DNA from: Antrodiella citrinella
Taxonomy: Eukaryota > Basidiomycota > Agaricomycetes > Polyporales > Steccherinaceae
Length of the DNA: 47,201 nucleotides
NCBI GenBank assembly: GCA_004802725.1
Contig: SGPM01000059.1
Span: 56,586 to 103,786, forward strand
Direction: 5' to 3'
Every line of letters starts with the position of its first letter. The first letter of the stretch is position 1. This document shows, one piece after another, positions 24,017 through 33,983 of the stretch. The notes under the pieces are model-generated. The model did no database searches. It was not told where the DNA came from and saw nothing but the letters and a program-made list of their open reading frames with translations. The translations under genes and the position numbers were made by a program.

Positions 24017-24672
24017 AGTGTGTGTCCAGGATTTATATCTCTACCATCTCTATCTCGCGTGCGCTGTTCGCCATCTTGATTTGTGTTTTTACAGTATGAG
24101 GGAATCTGCTTTGCCAATGTACCTTTGATTTTCTTTCCATCATTTATACAGGCTGACTAGGAAGATCCATATTCAAGATCGATGTCTCTCTCGGACTTCT
24201 ACAGCTTCTACGTCAAGATCGGTGTCTTTTAATAGTTAAAGTCTTGGAGGAAGAACGGAGCATCCTGATTCATCACGAGTTCAACATCTGTCGCCGCTCA
24301 AAGCTAAGTACAGACAACACAGAACTGACCAATGTGTAGAACGAGTTTCAAATTGGACCGACATTCGACGAGAGCGCCGGCGAATCAGGGAATCTAGTGG
24401 AGGCTGCCGCACAACAGGTATAAACATTTGAAAACGAAATTGTCAAGTCGACTTCTGGAACTACGTCATTCTTGGGTCTAGGTTCTTCACGGAACATGTC
24501 ATGTGTTTCAAATTTGCGATCCGATAACAGTCAAGGTTTCATAACCTCCGCTCCACTAGGGCCGTCGTGACGGAGAACTTAACGCGAGCCTGACTTCGAC
24601 TTTAGCTCATAGCTGCCGCAGTCATTCATCATTCCTCTTCGAACATCGCCACCGACTGTATTCACGACAATC
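24017..24672. other. intergenic, 656 bases
   Basis: This lies between two plus-strand genes. A 16-base imperfect direct repeat (CAAGATCGATGTCTCT / CAAGATCGGTGTCTTT) sits near 24173 and 24212. I see no coding frame with family resemblance. It should contain the condensin gene 3' end and the oxygenase promoter. Confidence 0.4.
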
Positions 24673-26199
24673 ATGCCAGTCCCCATCGGCGTCGTTGACT
24701 TCAAGCCCTTCCTCGATGGCTCCGACAAACAAGGCGTCGGCGCAGCCATAGTCAAGTCCTTCAAAGAGACAGGGTTCGTTTATTTGATGAACCATGGGTT
24801 GGCCCAGGAGAAGATAGATGAGATGTTCAAATGGGTGAGTCCGTTTGCAACCGTGTTGTCGTACACGGAGGCTCATAGACGTGCAGTCGAAAGAATTCTT
24901 CGCGCAACCAACAGAGGTGAAGCTGCTAGCACCGCATCCGGCGTCGGGGACACACCATCGAGGTGAGTGTCATAGACCCTCACATCCTTTCGGTCCTGAA
25001 CTCGCCTCACCTCGTTCGCTAGGATACTCTGCGCCCGGAGTAGAGAAAGTCGTACATCACATAGACGACAAGGACGAGATCGCTTCCATTCGAGCAAAGG
25101 CCCCCGACGTGAAGGAGAGCTTCGAGTGCGGCCGCGCGGACGACCCCAACATGCCGAACATATGGCTTCCGGATGGCGTCCTTCCAGGCTTCAATGACGC
25201 GTGCTTAGACTTCTATTGGGTTTGTAATCGTCCCTCTCATGCTCGGAGATTGCGAGGCTGAGTCTCAGGGCTAATTTTGGTATCAGGCATGCAGGGAAAT
25301 CGAGCTGACCTTTTTTCGGGCCCTCGCTCTCGGACTCAATGTGCCAGAGGACTACTTTGTGCAGTACCATCAAGTGGCTGACAACCAACTACGACTCCTT
25401 CGTTATCCAAGGTACGTCTCTCTATCAACTAAAAACACATACCTCATGGACAAATCCCTTTCCACCCTAGTGTGCCCGCGGCGTCTTTGGAGAAGGACGA
25501 GATAATACGGATAGGTGCACACTCAGACTTCGGGACAATCACTCTGCTACTCCAAGATAAAGTGGGCGGTCTGGAGATTGAGGACCCCAACCAACCTGGC
25601 GTATTCCAGGTAAGAATGGATACTACATTTTTCCTTTTCTATCCGTGACTGAGATGAATGGGTGGTTCTAGCGAGCTGTGCCTGTTGAAGGATCCTTGAT
25701 TGTGAATGCGGGCGACTTCCTTCAGCGATGTGAGTCTTATGCTAATCTACTATGGATCCTGACCGCAAAGTGGCATCCTTGATACCTTCAAAGGGTCAAA
25801 TGATACGATAAGAAGCACGATACATCGCGTTCGCGCACCTCCAACAATAACAACTGCCGATGGAATGACTCCGGAGCGTTACTCTATTCCCTATGTAAGC
25901 CCTCACTTATCCCTGACTTGAAGAGCGGGTAGTGCTGACCTTTAATCTGTTACCTTCCAGTTCTGTTCAGCGGTTAGTCTAATTCCACGCTGCACTTCAA
26001 GTTCTTGCTGATCACCACGTCTTAGGATTTCGATGCTGTAGTTGATACCGTCCCAGGGACATTTTCAGAGAAGATGCCCAAGAAGTACGAGGCGACATCG
26101 GTGAGTGTTGACTTCGGTCTCCTCTGTCTGTTTTGTGTTGCTGAAAGTGGACACCAGGCCATGTCGTATATCATGCAACGTCTGGCATCGAATTATTAG
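24673..26199 (+). CDS. 2-oxoglutarate/Fe(II)-dependent oxygenase, isopenicillin-N-synthase-like
   Basis: This is a soluble dioxygenase of the DIOX_N plus 2OG-FeII_Oxy architecture; the substrate is unknown. The start MPVPIGVVDFKPFLDG is at 24673; about 360 residues lie in eight or nine exons. The N-terminal domain has GFVYLMNHGLAQEKIDEMF and FFAQPTEVKLLAPH. The jelly-roll core shows LRLLRYPSVPA, IGAHSDFGTITLLLQD (the HxD iron ligands), VEGSLIVNAGDFLQRW, the distal iron ligand in STIHRV, and the 2OG-binding RYSIPYF (RxS). All catalytic residues are present, so it looks functional. The C-terminus MSYIMQRLASNY ends at 26199. Such enzymes in fungi hydroxylate or desaturate secondary metabolites; it stands tail-to-tail with P450 copies, which may or may not be a shared pathway. 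Confidence 0.85.
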
Positions 26200-26346
26200 G
26201 AACAAGAACATTATTGTATACTGGAGCGGGGTGGTATAACCTGAGAGAGGTGGGGTGGTCGGGCTGTCACATATGTACAAGAGAGCTGCGGGTCGACGCA
26301 CATACCGAAAATAAAATTCCGAAGATATAACATCCATCGAATAAAC

Positions 26347-26904
26347 TCAATCCCTCCGGGTGAACACCAGAGGCATCCTCAGCGGCCTATAAACACGCCC
26401 ACGTCAGCTAACAAACAGACACGTTCACCAAGGGACAAAGGACAACACTCACGTGAGTGTAACGCCAACCTTCACTTTCATGACCCTCTCCTTCTGCTCG
26501 AACGTCTCCCCCGCGACCACTGTATGTTCCTTCACCGTGATATTGTAGTTATGCGAGCATCGTGATTGCAGCGATGCTCTCGAGCTCCGCGAAGCGACGT
26601 CCGAGACACGAACGCGCGCCGCCGCCGAAGGGCAGGAAAGCGTCACATGGCCAGTTGCCGAGGAACCGCTGGGGTGAGAACTTGTGCGGGTCTGCCTAGG
26701 ATTTCGCTGGTGTAAAGCATCAGTCTGGGCCTCATCCAGAGAGAGGCGAGGACGTATGATTGTAGTGGAGGCCGACTGCATGCAACTGGATGGACACGCC
26801 GGCAGGGATAGGTACGATGATTTTCTCGCCTGCGCGGTTTTTTGTTGATAGTCTGGCCCACACAGTCCACCTACTGCGAAGACCAACAGGACTACGAGAT
26901 TCAT
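26347..26904 (-). pseudogene. internally deleted P450 pseudogene
   Basis: This is a second copy of the neighbouring P450 gene lacking its middle. It starts at 26904 with MNLVVLLVFAVGGL, matching the first 14 residues of the P450 at 29532, and then jumps (junction near 26860) directly to LSTKNRAGEKIIVPIPAGVSIQLHAVGLHYN, which in the full copy lies downstream of ETLR, about 1.5 kb away. The haem-binding loop survives intact in one frame: [19 protein letters not shown] (26632-26575). A two-base loss follows (frame broken before NYNITVKE), then VVAGETFEQKERV, an intron and PLRMPLVFTRRD with a stop one codon early. The promoter-side bases (TTCATTCTGACTGACCAA) match those upstream of the full copy. 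It cannot make a P450. Confidence 0.8.
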
Positions 26905-27408
26905 TCTGACTGACCAATGCTATTTTCAGGACGAGATGTTTGTATCGATGGTACAGCTTAGACCTTGGATTCGTGGGGTTGGGTTGGAGGTTACCGCAAA
27001 TGTAAATTCCATTGCCCTTACCAAGTCTGCGCTGACCTTCGTCGTGGGAGGAAGTCTCGCTACAACTTCGTGCAACGACGACGTGTCACATTCCGACAGC
27101 ACGCTTTCGTTCTCGAGTTCACACCCGTGCTTGCACCTATGCCCTATGTCATACGACGACTCGGAGTTGTGAATGACTAGGAATGTCGTCAACGTATGGA
27201 GAGTTTCATGAAGGAAGGGGGGTGTACCTTGAGAGTGGTGGGGTGTGTAGGAATGACACGCGCGGGGGCATTTGGAACAGTAGAAGGGGATCATTGCTGC
27301 AAACGCATACCGTAAGACTACAGAACGTGAGCGACTAAATACAAAAACATACAAAAACAAATAGAGACAAAAGATCAAAATAGACGGGACATGATGTATA
27401 TAAATCCA
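26905..27408. other. spacer between the two P450 copies
   Basis: The left end repeats the upstream sequence of the P450 gene (compare 29532 onward). The right end (about 27215-27408) resembles the 3' flank of the pseudogene (about 26235-26346), including GAGAG.GGTGGGGTG and the GTGAACACCAGAGGCATCCT block. This is the expected signature of a tandem duplication. A 150-codon minus-strand frame here has no recognisable features. Confidence 0.5.
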
Positions 27409-29532
27409 TCACCAGTCCCTGCGAGTGAACACCAGAGGCATCCTCACCGGTCTACAAACACGCCCACGTCAGCTCCCTTTCCAGGAGCCAGAAACAAAGA
27501 GACAGAACTCACGTGAGCGTCAGGCCCCCCTTCGCCTTCAACACCCTCTCCTTCTTTTGCTCGAACGTCTCCCCCGCGAACGCCGGATCCTCCTTCACCG
27601 TGATCTTGTACTTCTGCAAGAGCATCGTGATCGTAACGATGCTCTCGAGCTCCGCGAAGCGCGGCCGAGACACGAACGTACACCGCCACTGAAAGGCAGG
27701 AACGCGTCGCGCGGCCAATCACCGAGGAACCGCTCGGGGGAGAACTTATACGGATCTGTCCAGTACTTTGCTAGAGGCGGCAATATCGTATGAGCAAAGC
27801 TCATGCGGGATGGAAAGAGGAGTAAGTGAGAACATACGGTTATAGTGTAGGCCGACTGCGTGCAAATTCACAGTGACACCTGCCGGAACGGGTATCACGA
27901 TTTTCTCGCCTGCGGAATTCGTCGTCGACAACGTGGTATCTTCTGCACTGATCTTAGGAACGCTGACAACAGGTGGGTACATTCGCAGAGTCTCGTTCAT
28001 GATGCTACAGGAAATTGAAAATTGAGATCAGACTGAGACTGTGATGAAACGTGCTGAAAGAACTAACCCTTCTATGAAACTGAGAGCAGGTATATCCTGC
28101 ATCGTCTGCAGCAAAACACTGTCAGTACGAGGGCAAGCTTCTTGACGTGAGAACCTACGGGGTCTCTGCCACCCGGGAGGGCTTTCTGAATCTCTTGATA
28201 TGCGCGGTCCTGCTCATCCTGGTACAACGCGAGAAGACCAAACGAAAAGCAGAGGGAATGTGCTGTGGTTTCGTGCCCGGCAATGAGGAAGATAAAGATG
28301 TTGGCTAGGACAAGATCTTAGTTGTCAGAACGTGAACGTAGTCAAGTCACATACCCAAGAGCTCCTGGTCGGTGAGCTTTGATTGGCCATCAGTTGGGTC
28401 GTCGTTGGCGTCCAGCAGACTGCTCAACAGGTCGTATCGCTCTTCCTTCTTCTCAGCATTCCTCCTGGAATCGATCATTTCGTGCATATGTCTCTAATGA
28501 TGACAGAAGATATCAGAAGACCCTGAGCAGCGCGAAGGATCGGAACGTACCTCGAGTTCCTCGAATGCGAAGATGACTTGACGGAAGCGCTTCTTGTAAG
28601 GTACTGCCCACTTCGGTGTCAATAGCTTCACGATGAAACCGTCGGAGACTGTATGAAGCGTGTCCTGAGGGAGTTCAGGATCTGTCAAGCATACCATGGC
28701 AGCGAACGTGCCTTGAACGACAACTGGCCTTTCGCTACAGGCGCAAACTCTTCTGTCCACGACATCTTGCGGCCAAACCCAGCGGTCCCTATCACGAACA
28801 AGGCAAGCTATCGACCCTGCCTCAGAAGCTGAGAAGCGCAGGGGTTGGAAGAAACACGTACCGGCATGGTGACTTCGAGCGCGTGCTCGTAGACAATCTC
28901 CTTCCTCGACCCCCAGACATTGTCGAACAAATCATGCACGATCTTCACGGTCTCATCCCACACCAGTTTGTTGTTGGGCTCAGAGAATGATGGCCCACAA
29001 ATCTTCCTGTACCGCTTCCATTCCTCCGCCTCCGACACGACGATGTTGTTGCCAAAGAACTGAAGCCCTTTGTACATCTCGACAGGCTTAGGGAACCTCT
29101 GCCTCGAGGCAGTGATCTCCTTGATGGCGCCGGGATCCGCCACGACGAAGAACGTAGCAGCCTGAGGCAACGCAGAAGCCTCGAGGTCGTGGCGTCAGCG
29201 TATAGAATAACCTGCCAGTGAGGGAAAGATTCACAAAACTGATGATATCTCTGTCCAGTTTCGCAAACAAATCATGCTTCCTCTTCCACCCGCCATTGCG
29301 CCCTCCTGTGATATACGGAATGCGAGGCAGAAGCGAACTCATGCCCCTGATATCGAAAACTGTGCGATGGCCAGGGAAATAGCTGTCGTTGATTGTCAGC
29401 GCAGTACTCCAGATGGCGATGCAGAAGGAATAAAGCTGACTTTATGGCCCGGAGAGCGTTGCGGTAGCCGACGATCTTCTGGATGACCCACAGTCCACCT
29501 ACTGCGAAGACCAACAGGATGACGGGGTTCAT
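27409..29532 (-). CDS. cytochrome P450 monooxygenase, frameshifted at the haem loop
   Basis: This is a membrane-anchored haem-thiolate oxygenase of the large basidiomycete P450 set; the substrate is unknown. It starts at 29532 with anchor MNPVILLVFAVGGLWV and would have about 540 residues in roughly ten exons. Visible blocks: FGNNIVVSEAEEWKRYRKICGPSFSE (helix C with WKRYR), ALFVIGTAGFG, I-helix IFLIAGHETTAHS, K-helix ETLRMYPPV (ExxR), FSPERFLGDWPRDAFLPF, haem loop FSGGVRSCLGR and C-terminus VRMPLVFTRRDW. One base is missing within the codon after CLGR (near 27660): the following RFAELESIV is in another frame. Alignment with the pseudogene copy shows the missing base directly. One intron (28711-28665) appears to use a GC donor. 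Unless the deletion is a sequencing error, no functional enzyme is made. Confidence 0.8.
28665..28711 (-). other. probable GC-AG intron in the P450 gene
   Basis: After the codons for LSFK, no GT donor restores the frame. A donor AAG|GCACGT with acceptor CTCAG|GAC gives a 47-nt intron and a seamless SFK-DTLHTVSDGFIVK junction, as expected for this P450 region. GC donors are a known minor class. Confidence 0.5.
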
Positions 29533-29963
29533 TCTGACTGACCAACGTCTTCAGGGAGATGTTTGTGAGAGCGTGGATATTCAGGACGTCTACATCTTAT
29601 AAGACTCGCAGACTCGCAGTAAGCATACGGCTTGTGACGACCGTGCCGACTCGGGGCCGAGATTAGCGCCTGTGCATGAGCGACGTTCATACAGCACAGT
29701 ACATGGCAACATGGGAGTCAATACCCTACTGATCAGCCGTGAATCCACGCTTTCTCACAAGATGAAAACAGTCAAATATAGTGAGCTGCCTGCGAATCTT
29801 TGCCAGAGTATGCAAGCACGTAAGTAACAACTAGTCAGAGTATAGACAAATATAAGAGGTACATAGCGTATGTATTGACGAATATTACTGTCGCTGAGTC
29901 TTGAGATGAAGCTGTCAGGTTCAGAACCATTGAGCGTCACACGCCCAAGTAACTTGGTACATC
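29533..29963. other. intergenic, P450 promoter side
   Basis: This separates the P450 start (29532) from the 3' end of the MYND gene (29964), both minus strand. The first 40 bases are shared with the pseudogene upstream region; the rest shows nothing recognisable. Confidence 0.4.
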
Positions 29964-32756
29964 CTAGAATATGTTCTCTGCATCTTTCGCGCCAGTGATC
30001 AGTGACATCGGTTGGGCAGGTCCGCCGCTATTGATAGACCGTCTCCAATCAGGGTCGTGAGGTAGAGTTCGCAAGGCACCGACAGGGATTGCGACTGAGA
30101 CCAGGAGAATATTAGTCTGATCCAAAAATCGTGAAGAGCATGACATACTGCTTCCCAACCACGGATCAATGCCTTCACCGAACGTCAAATCCAGGATGGG
30201 TACTTTGTCGTCGTTGCCCATCGAGTCCAGCTCATCCAGTAAACCGTCCACGTACTCCTTTCCCTCTCCGGGATTGATCCTCAACATGGTTTCAATGTCG
30301 GGATAGACGTCTGTTAACTTGTAAACGCCGGCATGAGCGACAGTGAACCTGTAGCGGATATCCTTGGACGCCTTTGGGGTATATTCGAGCGAGCGAAACA
30401 CGATATGCGTGCGTCCACGAGACGGGTCCCGATGAAGGCCGAGAGCATGGGCTAGGGCATACGTGTTGGCGAAGTGGGGGGCATCCCTCCATTTGATCCA
30501 GTCAGCGGCCCTCTGCCCGTCCTTGGGATTTGTTCTCTTCAGCTGTGCCGCATGGGCCTTTGACTGCGCGACCTCTTTGCAAGCCTCTCTGCAGATTGTT
30601 ATAAGTTGGACTCCGAGACTAGCTCGAAACGACCAGACGTACTTGTGATGCTTCCAATTTGCTTTCTGACATTCCTTGGAGCTAGAATACGTCGTCAATT
30701 GGGTGACGGCGAATGTAGATAATGGCGGGGACGTACCAGTAATATATGTGCAGGCATGCAGAGCATCTAAAGAGTTTGACCTGCGGCTCCGACAAACCAC
30801 AAGACCGACATAATTTGGCGCTACGCTCGTCTTCTCTAAGCGTAGTCCCAGGCTCTACCAAATTTTCAAACCATCCAGCTCCCAGAGCAAGATATACAGG
30901 ATGCGGCGGTTGATCACGACGCCTGACATGCTGGTCTAGGTCACGCATGTGTTTGCCGTTCTTTCGCAGCCACTTCACTGCCCATTCAGTATGTCTGGAA
31001 AACATCAGTCTGGGTTTCAGATGCCGAGATGTAAAACGTACTCTTTCTGTTTGTTAGGCTCCACCTTCATTTGGTTAAGAACTAAGGATAAGTTGATATG
31101 CGTCTTCAGGGTAGTGGAGGTAAGGTCCTGGTTAGAAGATAAGGCGGATTGAGTGGCAGCTTTGAGAACAGCTTCGAGCATGTCTTTGGTTTTCTTGTTG
31201 AACTGGTTGGTGAAAGTGAGGGCGGATGCGTAGATGTGGTACAAAAGTCTACACCCGCGTGAGAAAAGCAGGAAAAGCAATAAAAATAAGCTGGATCTCA
31301 CGGATTAGCTCGAACGGGATCGTCACGAGACCCTGTCTTTCTCAATCGTTGTAGATGTTCATGAGCTGCAGCCTCCAGCTGAGGCAAAGCTTCTTCTGGA
31401 CGGTCGATGTTGGCATTCCTATCCCGATTAAGCGTAAACAAACACTTCGTGGAGGTTTAGAATTACATACATCAGATGTGTTATCAGCTTGTACCTGGTG
31501 TTGGAGAGCTGTCCAAAAATGATTAATCCAGTTTGACAGCAAACACGATTGATGCACCATGAAATACCCCGCAACCTCTGCTTTCTGATGTGGCAAATAG
31601 TGTCCAATCTCCCTCAGTTGCTGCTCCGTGCTTTCTGTCAAGACTCGTACAAACATCTTGAGGATAAAAATCACGTCTTCCAGCAAGTCGACAGGCACTA
31701 TAATGACGGATACGAGATTCCGCAGTCATTTTGAGCGAAAAAGTGAGGGAGGAAGAATGAGCTTGTACGGACCATCGCCGCATTGCGTAAAGTAGCTGAA
31801 CTTGAACAATTTCGGAAGCCTGGTATTCCAGCAGAGCGGTTCCGGTAAGGGCTTCGGAGGACGACCAACGCCATCAGAGCCCCTGTAGTATGTAAGGACG
31901 TCGCCCAGACCCGTGATCTTGAGTTCAGCCACTAGAAAAGTAGAAGCAGGTTCAGCAAGTATGATACAACCAATATAATCGCGACGTACACTGCTGGGAC
32001 TCCTCTCGCACTGCAGCCAATGATGGCAACGTAAATCCCTTCGGAAGATCAATCCCTTCAAGATGAGCTCGAGGTTCGAAGGACGCGGCGCGCAGGATGT
32101 CTTGCTGGCGTCCTAGCATGTTTTGCAGTGGTACAAAGAACGAATATCTCAAAAGGTGTTCAAAAGTCGAAAGGTCGTCGCGTCCGACGCGTCTGTGTTC
32201 CTCGGGAATTTCCGCAGCTACCCGATTCACTGGTACGGTAGTCACTTCAACATGATTCAATGTTACGTCGTTCGTGAACGTCCATTTGTGAAGACTGCAT
32301 GTCGTACAGCTGTTGAAGTACTCTCTGCTTCCAAGCATGTGAAATACTCGCAGATATCTTCGTAAATGCTTACCGACACAATGGTAAGTGCAACGCTCGA
32401 GAGCAACTTGTGGCACAGTCGTAAAGCTGGTGTTGATAGGACTGCATATGCTATCGTCTTCGGAAGTAATGACGCAGGACATGAAATAGAAAGGTCGCAC
32501 GTATCCACGTATCCGTGAATAGGCATATGACTTACGATGAGAACTTTGTTGCCGAACGGTACGGTCTACCGCCTGCAGGAAAATATGTGACGAGCTCGAT
32601 CTCAAAAACATTGAGAGAAGCCAAGGTCCCCATGTCCACGAAAAGGATGAAAAATTTAGACTGATCAACACCCGTCAAGCATAACATCACCCACGATCCA
32701 TTCACTCACCCGCTACCGAGATCGACGAAGACGTCTGGACTCTGCGTTGATGCCAT
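29964..32756 (-). CDS. MYND zinc-finger protein
   Basis: About 750 residues, probably nuclear or cytosolic. The MYND finger, a protein-interaction module, is split by an intron: CRSCGLSEPQVKLFRCSACLHIYY joined to CSKECQKANWKHHK, with the full C-x2-C, C-x2-C, C-x3-C and H/C ligand pattern. Upstream exons are largely helical (HLLRYSFFVPLQNMLGRQQDIL, DLLEDVIFILKMFVRVLTE, ATQSALSSNQ). Downstream is a fungal-specific C-terminal part ending with TGAKDAENIF and the stop at 29964. The start is the least certain part: ATG at 32756 (MASTQSPDVFVDLGSG), exon 1 to 32710, then a 49-nt intron into a 230-codon open exon; frames agree. The N-terminal VFVDLGSG resembles a methyltransferase motif I, but the rest of that fold is not evident. 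The molecular role is unknown. Confidence 0.65.
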
Positions 32757-33352
32757 CTAGTGCATAAATGTAAGTACTGATAAAGCCGTCTGTCTGGACG
32801 ACCGATTCATCAAGGAAGCTGCATCTGGCGTTATCCGAATCCTGAAGGAGTCTGTCAGACATCGCCACGATATTCGTAGTGACACAAACTATCACGTACC
32901 GCGATGAAATCAACATATGACTGGAACAAATTGAGCGCTGACGTCGACGCCGGAGAGATTACAGAGATTTCTCAAAGTGTAACTGAAGGCACCAGCGATG
33001 TCATTGACCTTAGCAGCGGCTTCCGTTGCATCACCTACGTGTATCATCATGGATAAGCACGAAACACCGAACCGGTGCATTGCACTGAACCAAATGTGCG
33101 CCACAGATCCTGCACCTCGAGTGACAAAAAGCAAGTGGAAGCGCACCCTAGAAACATGGCGATGTCGGTTGACACATTTCAACATATGAACTGTGGAGCA
33201 TAAAAAAACAGAGAGTCGCGAAGATAGCAATGTCGTGATCTAGATGTGAAGCGAGGAAGAGTGAGATGTGGAATTAACGCAACAATATATTGTACATCCT
33301 CCATGAGAGAGGGGAACAACGTGGGACATAGAAATACAGGATAGGCCAGTAA
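32757..33352. other. intergenic, about 600 bases
   Basis: This is downstream of RPB10 and upstream of the MYND gene. A minus-strand segment around 33030-32930 (GDATEAAAKVNDIAGAFSYTLRNL) looks coding-like and is flanked by an AG acceptor. It could be a missed 5' exon of the MYND gene, but I could not join it in frame. Confidence 0.35.
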
Positions 33353-33735
33353 TCACGCATTGGCTCTGTCTCGGCCTCGTTCCATAGCTACAAACAGTGA
33401 TCAGGAGCACTGAAGACCGAAAGAAAGATCGCACTCACGGTTGTATTGTAAGAGCTTTTCTATGAGATCTACGTGCGTAAGGAGCATGCGTCTACAGCAA
33501 TACCGCTTCAGCTGTAATTGGTCGAGGGCTTCTCTGAGGTCACATACACATCAGTACCCTAGTAATAAATGAAATGATATATTACGCACCCTTCGCTGAC
33601 CTGCGTTGCTAACAACTCTAGATACGCATTCCATTTGTCACCTACAACCTTGCCACATGAAAAGCAGCGGACTGGAATGATCTATCAGAGGTGGTCAGGA
33701 ATGCTGCATACAATGAAGTATTCGTGACGAACCAT
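33353..33735 (-). CDS. RPB10: RNA polymerases I/II/III subunit Rpb10 (RPABC5)
   Basis: This small zinc-binding subunit is shared by the three nuclear RNA polymerases. The spliced protein has about 75 residues: [56 protein letters not shown], then a short fungal tail ([10 protein letters not shown]). The CFSCG and RYCCRR cysteines form the zinc site that defines the family. Exons: the ATG alone (33735-33733), 33682-33590, 33533 to about 33434, and the last exon from about 33387 to the stop at 33353. The first intron falls directly after the start codon (donor GTTCGT). The gene is too fragmented to appear as a long open frame. It is divergent from the condensin subunit gene. Confidence 0.9.
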
Positions 33736-33983
33736 TTTGGATAACAACTCTTCCGACGATTAATATGGTGCTGCAATAGTAGCCGACTTTACACAGGGAA
33801 AAGTTGCAGCTTGTGGAAAGACGAAAAATAGTAAGCGCCAAACCTCAAATTTATCATGTGATACTCACGTGATCGTGTTGAGTAGTTTTGGAAAGGCGAG
33901 GGGCGCGACTTGGAGGTCTTTCGCGACGTTACTCGTCTTGTTTTGCCTCTGGCTCCTCTTTTCTTCCATCGCCTTGCATCATC
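33736..33983. promoter_or_regulatory. divergent promoter of RPB10 and the CND1 homologue
   Basis: This is a 248-base gap between start codons. TCACGTGA palindrome lies at 33865-33872, GCGCGAC at 33903-33909 and TTTCGCGA at 33919-33926 (reverse strand TCGCGAAA, SCB-like), about 58 bases before the condensin ATG. The motif set parallels that upstream of the other condensin gene and the Polo kinase. Regulation is inferred from motifs only. Confidence 0.4.

Noticed and set aside
26926..27378. A 150-codon minus-strand open frame between the P450 copies
   Set aside because: It spans sequence that is duplicated promoter and 3' flank of the P450 pair, and it shows no motif, so a chance frame is more likely.
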